From: JSC-12 sp033764965
GTDB lineage: Bacteria; Cyanobacteriota; Cyanobacteriia; Leptolyngbyales; Leptolyngbyaceae
Direction of reading: 5' to 3'
NCBI GenBank assembly: GCA_033764965.1
Contig: JANRIN010000253.1
Span: 1-35,799 of the forward strand
DNA length: 35,799 bases
Position 1 is the stretch's first letter. Each line of letters begins with the position of its first letter. A model generated the notes under the pieces. It was not told the DNA's origin. It saw only the letters and a list, made by a program, of their open reading frames with translations, and did not search any database. The position numbers were made by a program, and so were the translations under genes. Positions 17,356 through 25,785 of this stretch are shown here, piece after piece.

Positions 17356-19359
17356 TTATGCCATGACTTCTTCAAAATGGATGATGTCCTGACGTGGATC
17401 CGCCAGACTGACCCGGAGTTGCAGACGATCGCCTGGGGTCACTGCTCGATTAAACCGCATTGCCAGTTCCAACCCCAAATCTTCCAGCAACACCAAACCC
17501 AGATTTTCGTGTTCCCGCAACCAGCGCAGCATCAAAGCGTGCCAGATTTCGTTCGGTAATCGTCGCAGATATTCCAAGCCCCAGTAACGATTGGTCTGGC
17601 GTTCTACAGAAACCGCCTCCTGAATCGTGGTGCCAATGCTCATCGTTAGGTCTTGCATCTCCTGCACCGAGAAGGGCAGCGGCTCACCTCGAAGATGGGC
17701 TTTGAGTTGAAAATGAGTGAGCAAATCGCTGTAGCGCCGAATCGGAGAGGTCACTTGCGTATAAGTATCAAGTCCCAAACTAGCGTGACGAGCCGGAGTA
17801 ATGCTCATTTCACTGCGGGGCATACAGCGACGAATGGCACAGGAACGAACCGGTCCAGCAGGTAAAAGGATTAGTTCTTCTTCTGGTGGGAGTTCAGGTT
17901 GGGGTTGGTGCCGGAAGGGGATCGGTAGTTGGTGCTCCTGTCCGTAGCGGGCAGCCACTTCGCCAGCCAGAATCATCATTTCAGCAACAAGTTGACGCGA
18001 AATGGAGTTGTCCAGCACTTCGATCGTGATCTCGTCATCCTGCACTTTGATGGAAGACTCCGGCATATTGATGCTAATTGCCCCTTGCAGAGCACGCCAT
18101 GCTTTCCGCCGTTTTGCCCAATGGGCGATCGTCTCCAGTTCGCTTTCTCCCTGCACGCCCAGTTCCAGCATTTCGTCTACATCTTCGTAGGTGAGACGGT
18201 AGGTGGTTTTGATTTGGCTGGCGTGAATGGTGTAGTGCTCAATGCCGCCGATCTCATCCAGCACCACCCCAAAGCTGAGAGCGCAGGACACTCTACCTTG
18301 CACCAAGCTCATCGGTCCTGTTGCCAGATCCGATGGAAACATGGGAATCATGCCAGTCGGTAGATAAATTGTGGTACTGCGACGACGAGCTTCCAGGTCT
18401 AGTTCATCTCCTGGCATGACCCAGCGAGTTGGATCAGCAATATGCACCCAAATGCGTTGTCTACCATCCGGTAAGGCTTCCACACTCAAGCCATCATCAA
18501 TTTCACGAGTACTCTCATCGTCAATCGTGTAGACCTTGAGGTGGGTTAGGTCTAGTCGAGCAACATCCGGGTCATCCGGGGGCGAGTACAAGCGGTGATG
18601 CGCCACTTCCAATACCTTTTGAGGAAACTGAATGGGAATTTGACTGCGGCGTAGAAACAGATTCTCATGGGGAGTCCAAACTCCCAGATCAACCAAAAGT
18701 TGAAATGCTGCCTGCGGTGTTTCTGATCGCTTCAAGTGTAACAGGGTTTCAAGCGCAGGTGCCTTGTGAGTTGCTTCGTCGCCCAGAGCAGCAAAGCGTT
18801 CTAGCGCTTCAATGCGTAAACGATCGCTGGGTTGCCACTCCACAGGTTGCTTAACTAATGCCTGCTCTAAACGAGAAATGAACCCGCTCCACTCTTGTTG
18901 ACGCTGGATCTCCATTGTCATTTGGTGCTTGAGTTCATTCACCTGTGTCTTAGAACGAGGCTCGTAGCGATCGCCCTTGAACTTGAAGTACAGCTTATCG
19001 TCTGCCAGCAGTAGGTGGGCAGCATAACAAAGCGGCGGACTTTGCTCAGAGAATAGCAGCATTGCCATCTCCCTGGGTGATACGGCTTCCCCGTCTTCCA
19101 CCAAAATTTCCCAGGCAACCTCCAAGCTACTGGGATCCAGGTAAGGCTCGATTTGCTTGAGAAAATCCTTGATCTGGGCTGGCTTGTAGCTGTCTCCAGT
19201 GACTTCAAAGGAAATCTCGCGGGGATGAAGCGTATGAGATTGCCCACGCTCATCGATCGCGATCCAGTGCTTTTTCCCCTCCGGACGCTCGATTACGGCA
19301 AGACGACGATCGCCCCCGACTCGAAATTCGACAAGAGTTCCCTTCTCCATTGGGGTCAT
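17356..19359 (-). CDS. rnb: Ribonuclease II/R family 3'-5' exoribonuclease
   Basis: 667 residues. A divergent N-terminal part (MEKGTLVEFRVGGDRRLAVI, the usual cyanobacterial opening) is followed by the RNB catalytic domain. The acid cluster DDESTREIDDGLSV (~276-290) holds the magnesium-binding aspartates, and YTQVTSPIRRYSDLL is the conserved RNB tail motif. The C-terminal ~80 residues resemble a degenerate S1 domain. It degrades mRNA processively from the 3' end. Two close ATGs exist at 19359 and 19350; the first has GGTGG upstream. It follows rpsR by 12 bp as the last gene of the rpmG-rpsR-rnb cluster, a gene order familiar from cyanobacteria. Confidence 0.93.
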   Translation of the reverse strand: MTPMEKGTLVEFRVGGDRRLAVIERPEGKKHWIAIDERGQSHTLHPREISFEVTGDSYKPAQIKDFLKQIEPYLDPSSLEVAWEILVEDGEAVSPREMAMLLFSEQSPPLCYAAHLLLADDKLYFKFKGDRYEPRSKTQVNELKHQMTMEIQRQQEWSGFISRLEQALVKQPVEWQPSDRLRIEALERFAALGDEATHKAPALETLLHLKRSETPQAAFQLLVDLGVWTPHENLFLRRSQIPIQFPQKVLEVAHHRLYSPPDDPDVARLDLTHLKVYTIDDESTREIDDGLSVEALPDGRQRIWVHIADPTRWVMPGDELDLEARRRSTTIYLPTGMIPMFPSDLATGPMSLVQGRVSCALSFGVVLDEIGGIEHYTIHASQIKTTYRLTYEDVDEMLELGVQGESELETIAHWAKRRKAWRALQGAISINMPESSIKVQDDEITIEVLDNSISRQLVAEMMILAGEVAARYGQEHQLPIPFRHQPQPELPPEEELILLPAGPVRSCAIRRCMPRSEMSITPARHASLGLDTYTQVTSPIRRYSDLLTHFQLKAHLRGEPLPFSVQEMQDLTMSIGTTIQEAVSVERQTNRYWGLEYLRRLPNEIWHALMLRWLREHENLGLVLLEDLGLELAMRFNRAVTPGDRLQLRVSLADPRQDIIHFEEVMA

Positions 19360-19371
19360 GCCACCAGATAA

Positions 19372-19587
19372 TTAGCCTTCTTTGTTGATGAAAGGCAGCA
19401 ACGCCAGAAGACGAGCGCGCTTGATGGCTTGAGTTAAGTCTCGCTGTTGCTTGGCAGTTAAGCCCGTGATGCGACGGGGGAGGATTTTACCTCGCTCGGT
19501 AATAAACTTCCGGAGTAGATCAACATCTTTGTAATCGATCGGTTCTTCCGGTTTGATGGGCGATACACGGCGACGCAGATAAGTCAT
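19372..19587 (-). CDS. rpsR: 30S ribosomal protein bS18
   Basis: 71 residues, full length: basic start MTYLRRRVSPIKP, the central IDYKDVDLLRKFITERGKILPRRITGL block that binds S6 and 16S rRNA, and RDLTQAIKRARLLALLPF at the end. Lies 9 bp downstream of rpmG and 12 bp upstream of rnb, all on the minus strand and probably one operon. Confidence 0.98.
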   Translation of the reverse strand: MTYLRRRVSPIKPEEPIDYKDVDLLRKFITERGKILPRRITGLTAKQQRDLTQAIKRARLLALLPFINKEG

Positions 19588-19596
19588 GACTCTAAC

Positions 19597-19791
19597 CTAC
19601 TTAATTTCCTTATGAACTGTGTGCTTATTGCAGTGGGGACAGAACTTCTTCAGTTCAATCCGAGCCGTGGTGTTGCGGCGATTTTTGGTGGTGGTGTAGC
19701 GCGAAACCCCAGGAGAACGCTTGTCTGGGTTCGTGCGACATTCAGTACACTCTAAGGTAATGATAATTCGTACATCTTTCGCTTTAGCCAT
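19597..19791 (-). CDS. rpmG: 50S ribosomal protein bL33
   Basis: 64 residues with IIITLECTEC and KKFCPHCNKHTVHKE, giving the two CxxC pairs of a zinc-binding (C+ type) L33. First gene of the rpmG-rpsR-rnb cluster. The 107 bp upstream are shared with the divergent glycosyltransferase gene and should hold both promoters; I see no convincing boxes. Confidence 0.98.
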   Translation of the reverse strand: MAKAKDVRIIITLECTECRTNPDKRSPGVSRYTTTKNRRNTTARIELKKFCPHCNKHTVHKEIK

Positions 19792-19898
19792 AATTCAATC
19801 AGCCCAGCTTTGAAACAGAATTCGACACAGTCTTCCATTATTTCATAGGCTGTTCCGGTTCGGCAATTATTTATCTCAAATTAACATCAGGCTTCGCC

Positions 19899-21917
19899 AT
19901 GACTCAGCACATTCTGCTTTACACCGATGAACCAGGCGTGGGAGGAATTGCTCAATATAACCACTCTCTCCTGATGGCATTGGTGCGCCGAGGCGATCGC
20001 GTGACCGCTGTGCAAAGTTATCGCGATAACCCGCTGTTAACTGCTCAACAGCAGGCAGGAATTCAGCATGATTGGTTGGCGTTTGATACGATGGCAGATT
20101 TTCAACGAACGTTTACGGACACCACCGATGCCCAGGCTGCATTGCAACAGTACCAGCCGGATCTGATTGTGTTTAGTGATGGGTGTCCCCTGTCGAACTT
20201 CGCTGCCAAACAGGTTGCGATCGAGTTGCAAATCCCGTTTGTCATCGTCGTGGGGTTTGTCGCGCCGAATTTATCCCATCATTTTCCAGAAGGTGTTAAT
20301 CCCGCTCCGATTTTGACGCGATTAGCAGGTTATTTTGACCGGGCAAAAGCCGTGGTTGCCGTTTCACAAAATAATCTGGAACTACTACGATCGCTGTTTC
20401 ATCTGCCAGCCCATCAAGGACAGGTGATTCATTATGGTCGTCCGCCGCAATACTTTGAGCCATACCGCCAGGAAGTGCGCGATCGGCTGCGAACAGAATT
20501 ACAGCTTCCTGCTAATGCAGTGCTGTGTTTTACGCCAGCACGGTTAGAACCCATCAAAGGCTACCAATATCAACTGAATGCCATTCTCCGGTTGCAGCAA
20601 GCGGGAAATTTGGGGCAGTTACATTTTGCCTGGGCGGGGGAGGGCAGTCTGCAGGAGTGGTTAGAGCAGGCAATTCAACAGGAGGCGTTGGGCGATCGCA
20701 TTCATTTACTGGGGCAGCGCTGGGATGTTGTCGATTGGCTGGATACAGCCGATATCTTCGTACTACCGTCAGAAGTAGAAGGGATGCCTTTAGCGATTAT
20801 GGAAGCAATGGCGAAGGGGTTGCCCATCGTGGCGACGGCAGTCAGCGGCATTCCAGAAGAATTGGGAGATACCGGCGTGCTACTGCCTGATCCCACCGTT
20901 AATCCTGAAGGCACGGTACAAGGTTTAACAGAAACGTTGCCATCTCTGGCGACAGTAGCTCAACGGCGTAAAGCGATCGGGCAAGCAGGGCAACAACGAG
21001 CCAAGCAAATGTTTCGAGAGGAGCGCATGATCCAGGAAACATTGAATGTGCTGGATCGCGCTCTATTGCCAGCAGGAGATTACGTCTCCCCAGGACTGGC
21101 GATCGTGCGTCCGGATGCAGCCTTCCCTCACAAAGTGATTGCCGATCCCCACACCTGCCCCTGGGATTATCTGCGACGCGACATCCCCCATAACTGGTAC
21201 GTCGATCAGCGCCAACCGATCGTCGGTTTTCTTAGCCGCGATGAGGCGCACATTCTGTACAACACGGCATTGCAATTTCAGGGCAAGCGAGCTTTGGAAA
21301 TTGGGTGTTGGGTGGGTTGGTCTGCCTGCCATTTAGCTCTGGCGGGAGTGATCTTGGATGTGGTCGATCCCTTACTGGAACGAGCAGAATTTTTCGAGAC
21401 GGTTCACGCTTCCCTGACGGCGGCTGGAGTGCGCGATCGCGTCACTTTAAAGCCAGGATATAGCCCGGATGCCGTCCACGAACTGGCAACACAAGCACAA
21501 CGCCGTTGGTCGCTCATCTTTATTGATGGCAATCACGATGCTCCGGGTCCCGTGGAGGATGCAATCGCCTGTGCCCAGTATGCCGAAGCCGATGCCCTGA
21601 TCGTCTTTCATGATTTAGCGTCGCCCGAAGTGAGTGCTGGACTGGATTATTTCAAGCAGCAGGGCTGGCAGACTCGCATTTATCAAACCATGCAAATTAT
21701 GGGCGTGGCGGGGCGGGGCAAGGTGCAGCCGATCGCCCATCAACCCGACCCTCAAGTAAGCTGGACACTTCCTGCCCATTTACAGGGGTATGAGGTAAGC
21801 GGCGTAGTTTCAACAGAAATTGCATCTAGAGGTAACGCGACGAATCCAGTTAGGCAATGGCTGCAACTGATTGATCAACTGAGGCTAGAGCCAATCTCAG
21901 CGATCGCCCTAACCTAG
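19899..21917 (+). CDS. GT4 glycosyltransferase - class I methyltransferase fusion
   Basis: 672 residues with two enzymes in one chain. Residues ~1-390 form a GT-B glycosyltransferase of family GT4: GVGGIAQYNHSLL donor-fold start, TPARLEPIKGYQ, and EVEGMPLAIMEAMAKGLPIVAT, the EX7E-type nucleotide-sugar site. Residues ~430-620 are a class I SAM methyltransferase of the Methyltransf_24 type: ALEIGCWVGWSACHLA (SAM motif I) and LIFIDGNHDAPG (acidic motif). Likely builds or modifies a surface polysaccharide or glycan. The last ~15 residues lie where the next gene's coding frame already begins one base out of register (see finding), so the true product may continue into the TylF part. No signal peptide. 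Confidence 0.85.
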   Translation: MTQHILLYTDEPGVGGIAQYNHSLLMALVRRGDRVTAVQSYRDNPLLTAQQQAGIQHDWLAFDTMADFQRTFTDTTDAQAALQQYQPDLIVFSDGCPLSNFAAKQVAIELQIPFVIVVGFVAPNLSHHFPEGVNPAPILTRLAGYFDRAKAVVAVSQNNLELLRSLFHLPAHQGQVIHYGRPPQYFEPYRQEVRDRLRTELQLPANAVLCFTPARLEPIKGYQYQLNAILRLQQAGNLGQLHFAWAGEGSLQEWLEQAIQQEALGDRIHLLGQRWDVVDWLDTADIFVLPSEVEGMPLAIMEAMAKGLPIVATAVSGIPEELGDTGVLLPDPTVNPEGTVQGLTETLPSLATVAQRRKAIGQAGQQRAKQMFREERMIQETLNVLDRALLPAGDYVSPGLAIVRPDAAFPHKVIADPHTCPWDYLRRDIPHNWYVDQRQPIVGFLSRDEAHILYNTALQFQGKRALEIGCWVGWSACHLALAGVILDVVDPLLERAEFFETVHASLTAAGVRDRVTLKPGYSPDAVHELATQAQRRWSLIFIDGNHDAPGPVEDAIACAQYAEADALIVFHDLASPEVSAGLDYFKQQGWQTRIYQTMQIMGVAGRGKVQPIAHQPDPQVSWTLPAHLQGYEVSGVVSTEIASRGNATNPVRQWLQLIDQLRLEPISAIALT

Positions 21918-22165
21918 CCAGTCGTCAGCGCCACGTAGAAATTCTGCATCGTGCCAAAGCGGCTTACGCCAAAGGAGATTGGGACGCTGCAACCGCTGAG
22001 TTTCAGTCGGCGTTAGAGATTAATCCGGCTTCGGCGATCGCCCATGCTCACCTCAGTACTCTGTGGCGATCGCGAGATTTAGCGCAGAGTTTACGGCATC
22101 ATGCCCTGGCATACTCGGCTCACACCCTGGCTCAACCCGATCAGGATCAAGAATTTTTAGCTCTT

Positions 22166-23428
22166 GTGGAAACTGTCCGTCCCTTCACCCTGCTCAGCCA
22201 GGAGCGTTTGTTTTCGCTCTATAGCTTGACGAAACAGATTTGTTTCGATGACATTCCTGGCGAGTTTGTCGAGTGTGGTACTTACCGGGGCGGGGCAGCG
22301 GCATTGATGGCTGTTGTCATCCAGCGCTATAGTTTGCGCCCTCGCAAGCTCTACGCCTGCGATACCTTTACTGGAATGCCCGATCCCACGGAAGCCGATC
22401 GCCATGATGGCGTGCCCGCTAATCTTACGGGCTTTGGTGCTGGAACGCTGCAAGCTCCAGTGCAGGAATATCTCTACCAAATTTGCCAGATTCTAGGCGT
22501 GTCAGACATCGTGATCCCGATACCGGGATTGTTCGCGGACACGTTGCCAGTCCTACAGTTGCAGATTCGCGCGATCGCCTTACTTCATGCGGATGGCGAC
22601 TGGTACGAATCTACAATGGATATTTTCACGCACCTCTACGATCGTGTCACTGCCGCAGGCTTGATTCAAATTGATGACTACGGACATTGGGAGGGCTGTC
22701 GGCAAGCGGTGCATGAGTTTGAGCGCAGCCAAAATGCCGCTTTTCCCTTGAGAGCAATTGACTACACGGGCGTTTGGTTTCGCAAAACTGATCCGGCTGA
22801 CCTGGATGGCAACTGGTGGCGATCGTTGTGGTTGGTAGCCCAAACCGTGATGCTGAATCAACAATTTGATCAGGCAAAAGATATCCTACAAGGGTTGCTC
22901 AAGCTACTGCCAGGATTAGTTCAGGCAGAAAATGCTTTGAAGGAATTAGGGATTGATGCTGCCCAGTTTTCTAGACCCATGACCGATGCTTCCGCAGCCC
23001 TGGATTCACCAGCGCCAGCCATGCCTGACTTCAATCTTCGATCGCTCAATTGGGTTGCGTTTCCCAACTGGCAACAAGCCGAAGATGACTTGGTGATTGA
23101 CCTGATGGCAGTTTTGCGCTTTGGCATGACTCACCCAAACCGCGATCGTCTCGCCCTTATCCTTGTCGCAAACGCGGAACCAGAGCAGGTTGAACTTGCC
23201 CTTGCTACAGCCACATGGCAGCTATTTGAAGCAGAGGCATTGGAATTAGACGATGACGCACCCACTATTTCGTTTACTCCTGAACTTTCAAAAGATCAAT
23301 GGCAGACCCTTTTGCCTCAGCTTTCTGGACAAATTCAATTAGAAACTGAGAATCAAACCGCGATCGCCCATTTGCAAGCCGCGATCGTGGTTACAGATCT
23401 GGAGTTTCCTTGTTTAAGAATCAATTAG
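22166..23428 (+). CDS. TylF/MycF-type O-methyltransferase with C-terminal extension
   Basis: 420 residues from the GTG at 22166. The TylF family (macrocin O-methyltransferase-like) is indicated by GEFVECGTYRGGAAALMA (SAM motif I), LYACDTFTGMPDP, ALLHADGDWYESTMD with metal-binding Asp residues, and IQIDDYGHWEGCRQAVHEF. A short helical segment follows, then a ~130-residue domain (PNWQQAEDDLVIDLMAVLRF...) of the kind seen as tails on cyanobacterial glycosyltransferases. The frame is open upstream to 21875 and encodes a TPR-like stretch (AKAAYAKGDWDAATAEFQSALEINPASA) without any ATG, GTG or TTG. The annotated start is therefore probably too short, and the gene may be fused to, or frameshifted from, the upstream one. 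Confidence 0.8.
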   Translation: METVRPFTLLSQERLFSLYSLTKQICFDDIPGEFVECGTYRGGAAALMAVVIQRYSLRPRKLYACDTFTGMPDPTEADRHDGVPANLTGFGAGTLQAPVQEYLYQICQILGVSDIVIPIPGLFADTLPVLQLQIRAIALLHADGDWYESTMDIFTHLYDRVTAAGLIQIDDYGHWEGCRQAVHEFERSQNAAFPLRAIDYTGVWFRKTDPADLDGNWWRSLWLVAQTVMLNQQFDQAKDILQGLLKLLPGLVQAENALKELGIDAAQFSRPMTDASAALDSPAPAMPDFNLRSLNWVAFPNWQQAEDDLVIDLMAVLRFGMTHPNRDRLALILVANAEPEQVELALATATWQLFEAEALELDDDAPTISFTPELSKDQWQTLLPQLSGQIQLETENQTAIAHLQAAIVVTDLEFPCLRIN

Positions 23429-23488
23429 CAAATAGCAAAAATAATTCAAAATACAGCGTTTTGATGCGATCGCTCCCATAAACATAAA

Positions 23489-23518
23489 TCCCCCACCATC
23501 AGGCAGGGGACTTTTTTT
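23489..23518. terminator. Bidirectional terminator between convergent TylF-like gene and psaB
   Basis: CCCC (23490-23493) and GGGG (23506-23509), with inner CC/GG and loop ATCA, form a hairpin between convergent genes. On the plus strand it is followed by seven T (23512-23518), fitting a terminator for the methyltransferase gene, though two A-C mismatches weaken the stem. On the minus strand those positions become G-U pairs, giving a continuous ~9-bp stem followed by TTTATGTTT, fitting the psaB 3' end. Confidence 0.6.
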
Positions 23519-23536
23519 AGTTAGCGAACTCGCTCG

Positions 23537-25765
23537 TTAACCGAACTTGCCAGCCGTTGAGGCAATGACAAACGCGGCATAGGTTAACACATAGCCAACT
23601 GTGAAGTGAGCCAGACCGACAACGCGACCTTGCACGATCGACATTGCCACAGGCTTGTCCTTCCAGCGAACCAGGTTCGCCAATGGAGTGCGCTCGTGTG
23701 CCCAAACCAGGGTTTCGATCAACTCTTGCCAGTACCCTCTCCAGGAGATCAGGAACATGAATCCAGTTGCCCAAACCAGGTGTCCAAAGAGGAACATCCA
23801 AGCCCAAACAGACAGGTTGTTCATGCCGTAGGGGTTATACCCATTGATCAACGGAGCAGAATACAGCCAGAGGTAATCACGCAACCAACCCATGAGGTAG
23901 GTGGAGCTTTCGTTGAACTGAGACACGTTCCCCGACCAGATGCCCAGATGCTTCCAGTGCCAATAGAAGGTCACCCATCCAATGGTGTTCAGCATCCAGA
24001 ACATGGAGAGGTAGAAAGAGTCCCAGGCAGAGATGTCGCAAGTACCGCCCCGCCCCGGACCATCACAAGGGAAGGCAAAGCCGAAGTCTTTCTTGTCGGG
24101 CATCAGCTTAGAGCCACGTGCATCCAACGCACCTTTGACCAGAATCAAAGTGGTGGTGTGCAGCCCCAGGGCGATCGCGTGGTGTACCAGAAAGTCCCCA
24201 GGACCAATGGTCAAGAACAGAGAGTTGGTGCCACTGTTAATCGCATCCAACCAACCAGGCAGCCAAACGTTACCGTAGTTGGGCCAAGCAGTAGTGGCAA
24301 TACTGTCAGGGTTGGACAGTAACGCATTCATACCGTAGACCAACTTACCGTGAGAGGCTTGGATGAACTGGGCGAACACCGGCTCAACCAGAATTTGCTT
24401 CTCAGGGGTACCGAACGCAACCACAACATCGTTGTGAACGTACAGACCGAGGGTGTGGAAACCGAGGAACAGGGAAACCCAGCTCAAGTGAGAGATGATG
24501 GCTTCCTTGTGGTTCAGCACGCGATCCAATACGTTGCCTTTGTTCAGTTCTGGGTCGTAATCCCGCACCCAAAAGATGGCACCGTGAGCAAACGCACCCA
24601 CCATCAGGAATCCAGCAATGTACTGGTGATGGGTATAGAGTGCAGCTTGCGTCGTGAAATCTTTTGCCATGAAGGCATAGGGAGGCAGCGCGTACATATG
24701 CTGCGCCACCAGAGAGGTAATCACGCCCAGCGCCGCCAGGTGAATTCCCAACTGGAAGTGCAGGGAGTTGTTGTAAGTTTCATACAAGCCCTGGTGGGGC
24801 AGGTTGAACTGTCCTTCGCTGCGTCCACTCAACAATCCAGCTTTGCTGTCCAGCATTTCTTTGATGCTGTGACCAATACCGAAGTTCGTGCGGTACATAT
24901 GCCCCGCCACGATGAACAGAACTGCGATCGCCAGATGGTGATGAGCAATATCTGTCAACCAGAGGGATTCGGTTTGAGGATGGAAGCCACCCAAGAAAGT
25001 CAGGATTGCCGTGCCGGAACCTGTTGCTGTGCCAAATAAGTGATCGGCAGTATCAGGATTTTGAGCGTATACGCCCCAATTCCCCGTAAAGAACGGAGCT
25101 AAACCAGCCGGGTGAGGCAGGGTGGACAAGAAGTTATCCCAACCGACGTGCTGACCCCGAGATTCAGGAATCGCAACGTGGATCAGGTGTCCAGCCCAAG
25201 CCAGGGAGCTAACCCCAAACAGACCAGCCAGGTGGTGGTTGAGGCGAGACTCAGCGTTCTTGAACCAGGACAAGCTGGGGCGGAACTTGGGTTGCAGGTG
25301 CAACCAGCCAGCGAACAGGAATAAAGCAGACAGGATCAACAGGAAGATCGCGCCGCTATACAGGTCGCCACTGGAGCGCATCCCGATCGTGTACCACCAG
25401 TGATAAACACCAGAGTAGGAGATGTCTACCGGGTAGTTTGCGCCGCCTTGAGTAAAGGCATCGATCGCAGACTTACCGAATTGAGGGTCCCAAATTGCGT
25501 GAGCAATAGGACGGGTATTCAGCGGATCTTTCGTCCACTGTTCAAAGTTGCCTTGCCAAGCTACGTGGAACAGGAGTCCCGAAGTCCACAGAAAGATGAT
25601 GGCGACGTGCCCAAAGTGGGAGGAGAAAATCTTTTGGTAAAGATTTTCTTCCGTCATGCCGTCATGGCTTTCAAAGTCGTGGGCTGTGGCGATCCCGTAC
25701 CAGAGCCGACGAGTTGTCGGATCTTGAGCGAGGTCTTGGCTAAATTTAGGGAATTTAGTTGCCAT
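23537..25765 (-). CDS. psaB: Photosystem I P700 chlorophyll a apoprotein A2
   Basis: 742 residues, normal length. Opening MATKFPKFSQDLAQDPTTRR, then eleven membrane helices with the many antenna-binding His residues (for example HLAGLFGVSSLAWAGH and THHQYIAGFLMVGAFAHGA). FPCDGPGRGGTCDISAWD (~565-580) carries the two cysteines that, with PsaA, hold the FX iron-sulfur cluster. The C-terminus (VGYVLTYAAFVIASTAGKFG) is typical. With PsaA it forms the heterodimeric core of photosystem I in the thylakoid membrane. GGAG lies 12 bp upstream of the ATG. It starts 20 bp after the psaA stop. Nothing in the sequence suggests the far-red paralogue. Confidence 0.99.
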   Translation of the reverse strand: MATKFPKFSQDLAQDPTTRRLWYGIATAHDFESHDGMTEENLYQKIFSSHFGHVAIIFLWTSGLLFHVAWQGNFEQWTKDPLNTRPIAHAIWDPQFGKSAIDAFTQGGANYPVDISYSGVYHWWYTIGMRSSGDLYSGAIFLLILSALFLFAGWLHLQPKFRPSLSWFKNAESRLNHHLAGLFGVSSLAWAGHLIHVAIPESRGQHVGWDNFLSTLPHPAGLAPFFTGNWGVYAQNPDTADHLFGTATGSGTAILTFLGGFHPQTESLWLTDIAHHHLAIAVLFIVAGHMYRTNFGIGHSIKEMLDSKAGLLSGRSEGQFNLPHQGLYETYNNSLHFQLGIHLAALGVITSLVAQHMYALPPYAFMAKDFTTQAALYTHHQYIAGFLMVGAFAHGAIFWVRDYDPELNKGNVLDRVLNHKEAIISHLSWVSLFLGFHTLGLYVHNDVVVAFGTPEKQILVEPVFAQFIQASHGKLVYGMNALLSNPDSIATTAWPNYGNVWLPGWLDAINSGTNSLFLTIGPGDFLVHHAIALGLHTTTLILVKGALDARGSKLMPDKKDFGFAFPCDGPGRGGTCDISAWDSFYLSMFWMLNTIGWVTFYWHWKHLGIWSGNVSQFNESSTYLMGWLRDYLWLYSAPLINGYNPYGMNNLSVWAWMFLFGHLVWATGFMFLISWRGYWQELIETLVWAHERTPLANLVRWKDKPVAMSIVQGRVVGLAHFTVGYVLTYAAFVIASTAGKFG

Positions 25766-25785
25766 TTGTTATTTGTTCTCCTCGC

